Positions 16,879 through 24,166 of a DNA stretch of 64,000 nucleotides are shown here, piece after piece. The stretch's first letter is position 1, and each line of letters begins with the position of its first letter. This DNA is from Mycolicibacterium sp. P9-22 (GTDB taxonomy: Bacteria; Actinomycetota; Actinomycetes; Mycobacteriales; Mycobacteriaceae). The position numbers and the translations under genes were made by a program. The stretch lies in assembly GCF_008329585.1 (NCBI RefSeq), contig NZ_NPKP01000002.1:248001-312000 (forward strand). The letters run 5' to 3'. A model generated the notes under the pieces. It made no database searches. It was not told the origin of the DNA and was given only the letters and a program-made list of their open reading frames with translations.

Positions 16879-17307
16879 ATGAGCACAGCCACGGCCGCGG
16901 ATTCCGCCATACCGGCACCGCGATCAAAACCGGCGCGTCGCCGCAGCTTGTACCGCGGCGACCCGGGTATGTGGTCCTGGGTGTTGCACCGGATCACCGG
17001 TGCCACCATCTTTTTCTTTCTCTTGGTGCACGTGCTCGACACCGCACTGGTCCGGGTGAGCCCCGAGTCCTACAACGCGGTCATCGACACGTACAAGACC
17101 CCGATCGTCGGTCTGATGGAGGTCGGCCTGGTCGCCGCGGTGCTGTATCACGCACTCAACGGCATCCGGGTCATCCTGATCGACTTCTGGCAGAAGGGTC
17201 CCAAGTATCAGCGCACGATGCTGTGGGTCATCGCCGGCGTCTGGCTGGCCGTGATGATCCCCTCACTAGGAGTGATCGGTATGCACATGGCGGAGCGATT
17301 CCTGTGA
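16879..17307 (+). CDS. sdhC: Succinate dehydrogenase cytochrome b556 subunit
   Basis: A membrane anchor of complex II, 142 residues, with three hydrophobic helices (starting near 46, 82 and 116). The heme/quinone signature LHRITGATIFFFLLVHVLDT is visible, as is the HALNGIR motif with a likely heme ligand His. The ATG at 16879 is preceded by GGAGG at good spacing; an upstream TTG is less likely. It is the first gene of sdhCDAB, and its stop codon overlaps the sdhD GTG. Confidence 0.95.
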   Translation: MSTATAADSAIPAPRSKPARRRSLYRGDPGMWSWVLHRITGATIFFFLLVHVLDTALVRVSPESYNAVIDTYKTPIVGLMEVGLVAAVLYHALNGIRVILIDFWQKGPKYQRTMLWVIAGVWLAVMIPSLGVIGMHMAERFL

Positions 17308-17771
17308 CCGAGGCCTGGACTCCGCACCACAAGGAGGGGCGCATCGCCCCGGTGCAGGAGAAGGAACACGACCGCCCGGCGAGCCTGGATCATCCGCGTG
17401 CGCCCCGTAAGCCGCGCGGCATCCCGTACTTCGAGAAGTACGCCTGGTTGTTCATGCGCTTCTCCGGTGTCGCGCTGGTCTTCCTGGCACTCGGCCACCT
17501 CTTCATCATGCTGATGTGGCAGGACGGCGTGTACCGGATCGACTTCAACTATGTGGCGCAGCGGTGGGCCTCACCGTTCTGGCAGATCTGGGACATGTCC
17601 CTGCTGTGGCTGGCGATGCTGCACGGCGCCAACGGAATGCGCACGATCATCGGCGACTACGCCCGTAAGAACACCACCAAGTTCTGGCTGAACTCGCTGC
17701 TCCTGCTGGCGACCGGGTTCACCCTGGTACTGGGCAGCTACGTGCTGGTCTCGTTCGACGCGAATATCTAG
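17304..17771 (+). CDS. sdhD: Succinate dehydrogenase hydrophobic membrane anchor subunit
   Basis: The second membrane anchor of complex II, 155 residues, after a long polar N-terminus rich in Pro, Lys and Arg (about 1-40). Three hydrophobic helices follow; the segment GHLFIMLMW and the HGANGMRTIIGDY motif (heme/quinone side) are characteristic of the actinobacterial SdhD. The GTG at 17304 overlaps the sdhC stop (GTGA). It is 13 bp from sdhA. Confidence 0.93.
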   Translation: MTEAWTPHHKEGRIAPVQEKEHDRPASLDHPRAPRKPRGIPYFEKYAWLFMRFSGVALVFLALGHLFIMLMWQDGVYRIDFNYVAQRWASPFWQIWDMSLLWLAMLHGANGMRTIIGDYARKNTTKFWLNSLLLLATGFTLVLGSYVLVSFDANI

Positions 17772-17784
17772 TAGGGAAACCAGG

Positions 17785-19539
17785 ATGATTCAGGAACATC
17801 GTTACGACGTCGTCATCGTCGGCGCCGGTGGCGCGGGTATGCGCGCAGCCGTCGAGGCCGGACCGCGGGCACGCACCGCCGTGCTGACCAAGCTGTACCC
17901 GACCCGTAGCCACACCGGCGCGGCCCAGGGCGGCATGTGCGCCGCACTGGCCAACGTCGAAGAGGACAACTGGGAGTGGCACACCTTCGACACCGTCAAG
18001 GGCGGCGATTACCTCGCCGACCAGGACGCCGTGGAGATCATGTGCAAGGAAGCCATCGACGCGGTCTACGACCTGGAGAAGATGGGGATGCCGTTCAACC
18101 GCACCCCCGAGGGCCGCATCGACCAGCGCCGCTTCGGCGGGCACACCCGCGACCACGGCAAGGCGCCGGTCCGCCGCGCCTGCTACGCCGCCGACCGCAC
18201 CGGTCACATGATCCTGCAGACGCTGTACCAAAACTGCGTCAAGCACGACGTGGAGTTCTTCAACGAGTTCTACGCCCTCGACGTCGCGCTGACCGACACC
18301 CCCGGCGGTCCGGTGGCCACCGGCGTCATCGCCTATGAGCTCGCCACCGGCGACATCCACATCTTCCACGCCAAGTCGATCGTCTTCGCCACCGGCGGTT
18401 CGGGCCGGATGTACAAGACCACCTCCAATGCGCACACCCTGACCGGCGACGGCCTGGGCATCATCTTCCGCAAGGGACTTCCCTTGGAGGACATGGAATT
18501 CCACCAGTTCCACCCGACAGGTCTGGCCGGGCTGGGGATCCTGATCTCCGAGGCGGTGCGCGGTGAGGGCGGCCGCCTGCTCAACGGCGAGGGCGAGCGC
18601 TTCATGGAGCGTTATGCGCCGACGATCGTCGACCTGGCCCCCCGCGACATCGTGGCCCGCTCGATGGTGCTCGAGGTGCTCGAAGGCCGCGGCGCCGGAC
18701 CGAACAAGGACTACGTCTACATCGACGTGCGTCACCTCGGCGCCGACGTCCTGGAGGCCAAGCTGCCCGACATCACCGAATTCGCCCGCACCTACCTGGG
18801 CGTGGACCCCGTCACCGAGCTGGTGCCCGTCTACCCGACGTGCCACTACGTGATGGGCGGCATCCCGACCAACGTCAACGGTCAGGTGCTGCGCGACAAC
18901 AACAACATCATTCCCGGCCTGTACGCGGCCGGCGAATGTGCGTGCGTGTCGGTGCACGGCTCCAACCGGCTGGGCACCAACTCGCTGCTGGACATCAACG
19001 TCTTCGGCCGTCGCGCCGGTATCGCCGCCGCCGAGTACGCACTGAACCACAACCACGTCGACCTGCCGGAGAACCCGGCCGGCATGGTCGTCGAGTGGGT
19101 CGGCGACATCCTCTCCGAGCACGGCAACGAACGCGTCGCCGACATCCGCACGTCGTTGCAGCAGTCGATGGACAACAACGCCGCGGTGTTCCGCACCGAA
19201 GAAACGCTCAAGCAGGCGCTCACCGACATCCACGCCCTCAAGGAGCGTTACGCACGGATCACCGTGCAGGACAAGGGCAAGCGCTACAACAGCGATCTGC
19301 TGGAGGCCATCGAGCTCGGCTTCCTGCTGGAGCTGGCCGAGGTCACCGTGGTGGGCGCGCTGAACCGCAAGGAGTCCCGCGGCGGGCACGCCCGCGAGGA
19401 CTACCCCAACCGCGACGACACCAATTACATGCGCCACACCATGGCCTACAAGGACGGACCGGATCTGATCTCGGACATCCGGCTGGACTACAAGCCGGTG
19501 GTGCAGACCCGCTACGAGCCGATGGAACGGAAGTACTGA
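17785..19539 (+). CDS. sdhA: Succinate dehydrogenase flavoprotein subunit
   Basis: The catalytic flavoprotein oxidising succinate to fumarate, 584 residues. Visible are the FAD motif GAGGAGMRAAVEAG near 13, the covalent-FAD segment TRSHTGAAQGGM with the flavinylated His, the active-site FGGHTRDHGKAPVRR, HQFHPTGL and the C-terminal GSNRLGTNSLLD. It sits in sdhCDAB, 1 bp before the sdhB ATG. A 635-codon frame on the opposite strand is a composition shadow. Confidence 0.97.
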   Translation: MIQEHRYDVVIVGAGGAGMRAAVEAGPRARTAVLTKLYPTRSHTGAAQGGMCAALANVEEDNWEWHTFDTVKGGDYLADQDAVEIMCKEAIDAVYDLEKMGMPFNRTPEGRIDQRRFGGHTRDHGKAPVRRACYAADRTGHMILQTLYQNCVKHDVEFFNEFYALDVALTDTPGGPVATGVIAYELATGDIHIFHAKSIVFATGGSGRMYKTTSNAHTLTGDGLGIIFRKGLPLEDMEFHQFHPTGLAGLGILISEAVRGEGGRLLNGEGERFMERYAPTIVDLAPRDIVARSMVLEVLEGRGAGPNKDYVYIDVRHLGADVLEAKLPDITEFARTYLGVDPVTELVPVYPTCHYVMGGIPTNVNGQVLRDNNNIIPGLYAAGECACVSVHGSNRLGTNSLLDINVFGRRAGIAAAEYALNHNHVDLPENPAGMVVEWVGDILSEHGNERVADIRTSLQQSMDNNAAVFRTEETLKQALTDIHALKERYARITVQDKGKRYNSDLLEAIELGFLLELAEVTVVGALNRKESRGGHAREDYPNRDDTNYMRHTMAYKDGPDLISDIRLDYKPVVQTRYEPMERKY

Positions 19540-19540
19540 C

Positions 19541-20326
19541 ATGACTGCTTCGGTCATCGAAAAGCCCGAAACCGGCGGTCCCGACCTTCCGCCCGTGCCC
19601 GACGGCGCGGTCATGGTCACCCTCAAGATCGCCCGGTTTAACCCGGACAGCCCCGACGACGCCGGCTACCAGAGCTACCGGGTGCCGTGTCTGCCCTCGG
19701 ACCGTCTGCTCAACCTGCTGCACTACGCCAAGTGGTACCTCGACGGCACCCTGACGTTCCGGCGGTCCTGCGCGCACGGGGTGTGCGGGTCGGACGCCAT
19801 GCGCATCAACGGGGTGAACCGGCTGGCGTGCAAGGTGCTGATGCGCGACCTGCTGCCCAAGAAGGCCTCCAAGGCGCTGACCATCACCATCGAACCGATC
19901 CGCGGCCTGCCCGTGGAGAAGGACCTCGTGGTGAACATGGAGCCGTTCTTCGACGCCTACCGCGCGGTGAAGCCGTTCCTGATCGCCAGCGGCAACGCCC
20001 CCACCAAGGAGCGCATCCAGAGCGCCACCGACCGGGCCCGCTACGACGACACCACCAAGTGCATCCTGTGCGCCTGCTGCACCACCAGCTGCCCCGTTTA
20101 CTGGAGCGAGGGCTCCTACTTCGGGCCCGCCGCGATCGTGAACGCGCACCGGTTCATCTTCGATTCGCGTGACGAGGGCGCCGCCGAGCGCCTCGACATC
20201 CTCAACGAGGTCGACGGGGTGTGGCGCTGCCGCACCACGTTCAACTGCACCGAGGCCTGCCCGCGTGGCATCCAGGTGACCCAGGCGATCCAAGAGGTCA
20301 AGCGCGCCCTGATGTTCGCGCGCTAG
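19541..20326 (+). CDS. sdhB: Succinate dehydrogenase iron-sulfur subunit
   Basis: It passes electrons from SdhA to the quinone site through three clusters. Ligand sets are clear: [2Fe-2S] in SCAHGVCGSDAM plus a later Cys in LACKVL, [4Fe-4S] in CILCACCTTSCP, and [3Fe-4S] in CRTTFNC with EACPRGI. The length, 261 residues, is normal. It is the last gene of the operon; a strong palindrome follows 14 bases after the stop codon. Confidence 0.97.
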   Translation: MTASVIEKPETGGPDLPPVPDGAVMVTLKIARFNPDSPDDAGYQSYRVPCLPSDRLLNLLHYAKWYLDGTLTFRRSCAHGVCGSDAMRINGVNRLACKVLMRDLLPKKASKALTITIEPIRGLPVEKDLVVNMEPFFDAYRAVKPFLIASGNAPTKERIQSATDRARYDDTTKCILCACCTTSCPVYWSEGSYFGPAAIVNAHRFIFDSRDEGAAERLDILNEVDGVWRCRTTFNCTEACPRGIQVTQAIQEVKRALMFAR

Positions 20327-20340
20327 TTTGCTCGACGAGT

Positions 20341-20387
20341 GTTGGCTTGTGTGCGAGGTTCTTCGGAAACCTGGCACACAAGCCAAC
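20341..20387. terminator. Palindrome P1 after sdhB (14-bp perfect stem)
   Basis: The arms GTTGGCTTGTGTGC (20341-20354) and GCACACAAGCCAAC (20374-20387) are perfectly complementary; after one mismatch the stem continues AGGTT (20356-20360) with AACCT (20368-20372) around a 7-base loop. It lies between the convergent stop codons of sdhB and the DUF559 gene (7 bases from the latter), so it can terminate both. A related copy lies at the other end of the DUF559 gene. Confidence 0.75.
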
Positions 20388-20394
20388 TTTCGTT

Positions 20395-21243
20395 TCAGTA
20401 GGGAGCACCTGCAGCACGCAGCGCGGCGAGCGTACGTCCGATCACGCTGGCCTGCCGGTATTTCATGAGATCTGCGCCCACCCGGACGATGCGCCAGCCG
20501 AGATCCCGGTACGCCACATCCTGATCGATATCGCGGGCACGCTGCTGGGGGTCCGTCCAGTGCTGGATCCCGTCGTACTGCACCCCGACCTTCCACCGCG
20601 TCCAGCCCATGTCGAGGCGGCCGACCAGGAGACCATGGTCGAACACCTCGATCTGAGTGTGCGACGGGCGCAGGCCTTCCCCGGTCAACAGCAGCCTGAG
20701 CCGCGTCTCCTGCGGCGATTCCGCGCCGGGATCGGCAAGGTCGAGAACCTTGCGCAGATCTACGGTGCCCCGTACCCCCTTGTGCCGGACCAGCAGTGCC
20801 TCGACGTCGACGATTTTGAGGTCGGTCGCCTGCAGCATCGCGTCGACCCGGATGACCGCGGTGGTGATTCCCTTACGCCGGCCGAGATCGAAGGCCGTGC
20901 GCGCCGGCGATGTCGCTTTGATGCCGCGGATCACCGACACCTCGTCGGGCCAGAGCCGATCGCTATGGATGAGAATCCCCGACGGGCCGGAACGGCTGGC
21001 CTGGTTGAGCTCGGCGGGCAACACCGGGTCGATCCATTTCGCACGGTGCAGTGCCGCGGCCGAGAGACCCGCAACGACCGCGCGCCTACCCGACCACAGC
21101 CATGCCGCGACCGCTTTGTCCGCCGGCGTGAGCACCGTGCCGCGCAGCGCGTACACGTTGCGGTGGATCGGGTCGTGTTGCGTGCGCAACTGGTAGCGAT
21201 TCAGCCGGCCGGCGGCCAATGCCTCGGAGCCAAGAAACACCAC
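20395..21243 (-). CDS. DUF559 protein: AbiEi-like N-domain plus Vsr-like endonuclease fold
   Basis: A 282-residue protein of a family found in many copies in mycobacterial genomes. The N-terminus (ALAAGRLNRYQLRTQH then IHRNVYALRG) resembles the AbiEi antitoxin winged helix. The C-terminal part (from about 190) contains GLLVGRLDMGW, VGVQYDGIQHW and YRDLGWRIVRV, the DUF559/Vsr-type PD-(D/E)xK-like core. It may bind or nick DNA, but no function is established. No AbiEii toxin is adjacent. GTG GTG begins the frame, with no clear ribosome binding site, so the start is uncertain. Related palindromes lie 7 bp beyond its stop codon and 48 bp upstream of its start. Confidence 0.78.
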   Translation of the reverse strand: MVFLGSEALAAGRLNRYQLRTQHDPIHRNVYALRGTVLTPADKAVAAWLWSGRRAVVAGLSAAALHRAKWIDPVLPAELNQASRSGPSGILIHSDRLWPDEVSVIRGIKATSPARTAFDLGRRKGITTAVIRVDAMLQATDLKIVDVEALLVRHKGVRGTVDLRKVLDLADPGAESPQETRLRLLLTGEGLRPSHTQIEVFDHGLLVGRLDMGWTRWKVGVQYDGIQHWTDPQQRARDIDQDVAYRDLGWRIVRVGADLMKYRQASVIGRTLAALRAAGAPY

Positions 21244-21290
21244 ACAGGATCAGACGCAGCTGGGCCGGCTCCGGTTCCCCCTCGGACCAG

Positions 21291-21339
21291 TGTTGGCCTG
21301 TGTGCCAAGAAATCCTCGGATCTGACACACAAGGCGACA
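21291..21339. terminator. Palindrome P2, copy of P1, beyond the AI-2E gene stop
   Basis: The arms TGTTGGCCTGTGTGCCA (21291-21307) and TGACACACAAGGCGACA (21323-21339) pair at 13 of 17 positions. The left arm differs from the corresponding P1 arm (20340-20356) at only 2 of 16 positions, and both central parts contain TCGGA, so P1 and P2 are copies of one element with P2 partly decayed. It lies 4 bases beyond the stop codon of the AI-2E permease and upstream of the DUF559 gene. Confidence 0.65.
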
Positions 21340-21343
21340 CTCG

Positions 21344-22471
21344 TCAGGGTTCAGGTTCAGGTTCGGGTTCGGGTTCAACCACGACGGGCTCGTTCTCCCG
21401 GGTGCGCTCGGCGACCTGCTCGTCGTAGTAGCGGATGATCACGGCCACCGCCGCGGCCACCGGGACCGCCAGGAACGCGCCGATGATGCCGAAGGTCGAG
21501 GCGCCCAGTGTCACCGCCAGCAGCACGATCACGGCGTGCAGCTTCATCGACCTGGACTGCAACCAGGGCTGCAGCACATTGCCTTCCAGCTGCTGCACCG
21601 CGACGATGATGCCCAGCACGATCAGGGCGACGATGGGGCCATTGGCGACCAGCGCGATCAGCACGGCGAGGCCACCGGCGACGAACGCACCGACGATCGG
21701 CACGAAACCACCGATGAAGGTGACGATGGCCAGCGCGTAGGCCAACGGCACCCCGAGGATCACCAGGCCGATCCCGATGAGCGCGGCGTCGACGAAGCTG
21801 ACCAGTGCCTGGGTACGGATGAACCCGCCGAGACTGGACCAGATGCGTTCCAGCACCTCGGCCAGGTGCGGTGCAGCCGGGTGCCCGACGGAGCGCCGCA
21901 ACCACGGGATGAAAAGCGGGCCGTCCTTGAGCAGAAAGAACACCACGACGATCGTGGTGAAGACCGTCACCAACGCCGACGTCGCCGCGCCCACCCCGGT
22001 GAAGACGCCTGTCGCGATCTGGGAGCTGCTCGAACTCAGCTTGTCGTTGATCGCGGTGACCGCCGAATCGAGTTGGGCCTGACTGATGTTCAGCGGTGGC
22101 CCGCCCAGCCAGTCACGCACCTGCACCACGCCCTCGGAGGCCTGTTGCGCCAGTTCGGTCGTCTGATCGACGATGGCGGGCGCCACGGCGGCGATCAGGC
22201 CGCCGATCACGGCCAGCGCCACCAGCAGCATGCTCAGGGCCGCCGCGGCCGGTGGCAGCCCCTTGGCCCGCATCCACCGCACGGGCGGCCACAGCACGGT
22301 ACAGATCACCACCGCCAGCGCGACGGGCAGGATGACCACCCACGTCTTTCCGACGATCCACGCGAGAACCCACAGCGCCGCCGACACCGCGACGATCTGC
22401 ACGGAAACCACGGCGGCCGATCGAAGGTGGGTACCGAAAACCGAGCCTCGGCTCGGCGGCATGACAGTCAC
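21344..22471 (-). CDS. AI-2E family transporter (permease)
   Basis: A 375-residue polytopic membrane protein with about eight helices, arranged in the AI-2E/TqsA-like pattern: two N-terminal hairpins, a soluble amphipathic middle (ATELAQQASEGV-like region near 110-150), then helices with FVPIVGAFVAG and the conserved IIVAVQQLEGNVLQPW. Members export small molecules or act as Na+/H+ antiporters; the substrate is not predictable. GTG at 22471 has AGAGG about 4 bases upstream; an in-frame ATG at 22462 is an alternative. The C-terminus is a Glu-Pro repeat encoded by a hexanucleotide repeat. Confidence 0.88.
   Translation of the reverse strand: MTVMPPSRGSVFGTHLRSAAVVSVQIVAVSAALWVLAWIVGKTWVVILPVALAVVICTVLWPPVRWMRAKGLPPAAAALSMLLVALAVIGGLIAAVAPAIVDQTTELAQQASEGVVQVRDWLGGPPLNISQAQLDSAVTAINDKLSSSSSQIATGVFTGVGAATSALVTVFTTIVVVFFLLKDGPLFIPWLRRSVGHPAAPHLAEVLERIWSSLGGFIRTQALVSFVDAALIGIGLVILGVPLAYALAIVTFIGGFVPIVGAFVAGGLAVLIALVANGPIVALIVLGIIVAVQQLEGNVLQPWLQSRSMKLHAVIVLLAVTLGASTFGIIGAFLAVPVAAAVAVIIRYYDEQVAERTRENEPVVVEPEPEPEPEP
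21348..21377. repeat. Five tandem GGTTC(A/G) hexamers in a coding sequence
   Basis: Five consecutive 6-bp units, GGTTCA or GGTTCG, encode the alternating Glu-Pro tail of the AI-2E transporter just before its stop codon. Unit gain or loss would change tail length without shifting the frame. It begins 8 bases from palindrome P2. Confidence 0.85.
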
Positions 22472-22514
22472 GCTTCCTCTCTACCCGCCGGGGACCGGTT
22501 CCACCGACTTCTGC

Positions 22515-22541
22515 TGTCACAATCTCGCAGGCTGCCTCGTC
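22515..22541 (+). promoter_or_regulatory. ECF41-type promoter of the carboxymuconolactone decarboxylase gene
   Basis: TGTCACA at 22515-22521 and CGTC at 22538-22541, 16 bases apart, equal the published ECF41 sigma target (TGTCACA-n16-CGTC). The CGTC ends 8 bases before the ATG at 22550, so the transcript would be almost leaderless. The ECF41 factor sigJ is the next gene, encoded convergently, so it probably transcribes this promoter. Confidence 0.8.
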
Positions 22542-22549
22542 TGACCGGT

Positions 22550-23149
22550 ATGACCACGAGAATCGCTCCCCTAGCCCCCAACCGCGCCGGCCTGCTGACC
22601 CGCATGATGTACCGCTACGCCAAGCGGCAGTTCGGCGAGGTTCCCGAGCCGTTCGCGGTCGCAGCACATCACCCGCGGCTGCTGATCGCCAACGGCGTGC
22701 ACGAGGCACTGCTGCAGGCCGGGTCGAAGAAACTGCCTGCCAGCGTCCGCGAACTCGCCGTGTTCTGGACCGCCCGCACCGTCGGCTGCTCATGGTGCGT
22801 GGACTTCGGCGCCATGCTGCAGCGGCTCGACGGTCTGGATGTCGATCGGCTCAAGCACATCGACGACTACGCGACATCGCCGTCATTCAGCGAAGACGAG
22901 CGCGCCGCGATCGCCTACGCCGACGCCATGACCACCGATCCGCACGCCGTGACCGACGAGCAGGTGGCCGATCTGCGCCGGCGGTTCGGCGATGACGGTG
23001 TCATCGAGCTGACCTATCAGATCGGCGTGGAGAACATGCGGGCCCGGATGTACTCGGCCCTGGGCATCACCGAGCAGGGCTTCGGCTCGGGCGACGCCTG
23101 CCGGGTCCCCTGGGCTACCGCTGACGAGCGCTCGCGCGAGGAGCATTGA
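22550..23149 (+). CDS. Carboxymuconolactone decarboxylase (AhpD-like) family protein, ECF41 partner
   Basis: A 199-residue CMD-fold protein with the redox motif CSWC in VGCSWCVDFG (near 77-85) and the conserved helical core following it, as in AhpD-like peroxidase/reductase proteins. Genes for such COE proteins (carboxymuconolactone decarboxylase, oxidoreductase, epimerase) are the standard neighbours and targets of ECF41 sigma factors. The start at 22550 lies just after an ECF41 promoter; longer upstream frames are antisense to the AI-2E gene. Its last 35 bases overlap the 3' end of sigJ on the other strand. The substrate is unknown. Confidence 0.85.
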   Translation: MTTRIAPLAPNRAGLLTRMMYRYAKRQFGEVPEPFAVAAHHPRLLIANGVHEALLQAGSKKLPASVRELAVFWTARTVGCSWCVDFGAMLQRLDGLDVDRLKHIDDYATSPSFSEDERAAIAYADAMTTDPHAVTDEQVADLRRRFGDDGVIELTYQIGVENMRARMYSALGITEQGFGSGDACRVPWATADERSREEH

Positions 23150-24044
23150 CCCGCAGCGGAGACGCTGTGAACTTGTCCGGGTTCGCGATATCCCATACCG
23201 CGCAGACCTTTCCGTCCCGGATCGTCATCGCGGTGATCCGCGGCATCAGCTCGGGGTAGCCGTCGACGGCCGCCGCTCCCGGGGTGTAGACGCCCAGCTG
23301 GCCGTTGATCAGAGCCAGTTGACTGCCCGCGAGCCAGTTCGGCCCGTAGCGGGCGGCCAGCCCGAACAGGAACCGCGCCACCTTGTCCGGTCCGTGGATG
23401 ACGCGCGCCGCCGTCGGGGCCCGGCGGTTGGAGTCCCCGGTGAACGTCACATCCGGGTGTAACAGCCGGACGACGGCCTCCAGGTTCCCTTCCGCCAGTG
23501 CGGCCATCAACAATCCGGCCGCTTCGTTGTGCGTGTCATCGGAGGCCGAGGGCGCGGCGTGCTCGACGGCACGGCGCGCCCGAGACGCCAGCTGGCGGGC
23601 AGCGGGGGCGCTGATGTCGAGCACGTCGGCGATATCACCGAACGGGACGCCGAAGCCGTCGTGCAGCACGAAGGCGACCCGCTGATCCGGGGTCAGCCGC
23701 TCCAGCACCACCATCGCGGCGAACCGGGCGTCCTCGCCCGCCACGACGGCGGTCAGCGGATCGTCGCGGTCGAAGCCCGTCACCACCGGCTCGGGCAGCC
23801 ATTCCCCCACATACGTCTCGCGCCGGTGGCTGGCCGAACGCAGCCGGTCGAGTCCCAGCCGGCTCACCACCGTGGTCAGCCAGGCCCGCAGATCGATGAT
23901 GTCATCGCCGGCACCACGCCACCGCAGCCAGGCATCCTGCACGATGTCCTCGGCATCGGCGTACGTCCCGGTGAGCCGGTAGCCCACGGCCAGCAGATGC
24001 GGGCGCAACTCCTCGAATTCCTCGGTCCTGGCGCTCGCGGTCAC
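23115..24044 (-). CDS. sigJ: ECF41-group sigma factor SigJ with SnoaL-like C-terminal domain
   Basis: Sigma region 2 (LRPHLLAVGYRLTGTYADAEDIVQDAWLR by pieces, about 13-42) and region 4 (LERLTPDQRVAFVLHD onward, about 112-165) are followed by a SnoaL-like domain (about 185-295) with GPDKVARFLFGLAAR. The 309-residue length is normal for ECF41. In this group the C-terminal domain tunes sigma activity in place of an anti-sigma factor. It lies tail-to-tail with its presumed target gene, whose promoter matches the ECF41 motif. The position between sdhB and the class III aminotransferase matches Rv3328c of M. tuberculosis. Confidence 0.9.
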   Translation of the reverse strand: MTASARTEEFEELRPHLLAVGYRLTGTYADAEDIVQDAWLRWRGAGDDIIDLRAWLTTVVSRLGLDRLRSASHRRETYVGEWLPEPVVTGFDRDDPLTAVVAGEDARFAAMVVLERLTPDQRVAFVLHDGFGVPFGDIADVLDISAPAARQLASRARRAVEHAAPSASDDTHNEAAGLLMAALAEGNLEAVVRLLHPDVTFTGDSNRRAPTAARVIHGPDKVARFLFGLAARYGPNWLAGSQLALINGQLGVYTPGAAAVDGYPELMPRITAMTIRDGKVCAVWDIANPDKFTASPLRVNAPRASARQR

Positions 24045-24153
24045 GGGCCAAGTCTAGGACGGCCGCGGACCCGCCCAAAGAAACGAATCCGTCGTCGTGT
24101 TACCTCAGCGAAAACCTTTTCGTCGTATCTTCCCGCATCAACAACTGAAACCG

Positions 24154-24159
24154 TATATT
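24154..24159 (+). promoter_or_regulatory. -10 element TATATT of the APC permease gene (leaderless)
   Basis: TATATT ends 7 bases before the ATG at 24167. With normal spacing the transcript would start at the ATG, and no Shine-Dalgarno sequence is present. The gap to the divergent sigJ start is 122 bp and holds nothing else recognisable. Confidence 0.5.
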
Positions 24160-24166
24160 TCTGCGA

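Noticed and set aside
17719..19626. A 635-codon open frame antisense to sdhA
   Set aside because: Codon-position GC bias in such DNA keeps antisense frames open; the translation is a low-complexity Asp/Val/Gly/His mix with no domain, while sdhA on the other strand is certain.
20395..21243. DUF559 gene as the antitoxin half of an AbiE toxin-antitoxin pair
   Set aside because: The N-terminus resembles AbiEi, but no nucleotidyltransferase (AbiEii) gene lies next to it; the neighbours are sdhB and an AI-2E permease.
20341..21339. P1 and P2 as terminal inverted repeats of an insertion sequence
   Set aside because: Each is itself a palindrome rather than one half of an inverted pair, no target duplication is seen, and the enclosed gene is not a known transposase.
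21536..22549. Long upstream extension of the CMD gene frame
   Set aside because: It is antisense to the AI-2E gene, His/Asp/Arg-rich and lies before the ECF41 promoter, so it would not be transcribed with the gene.
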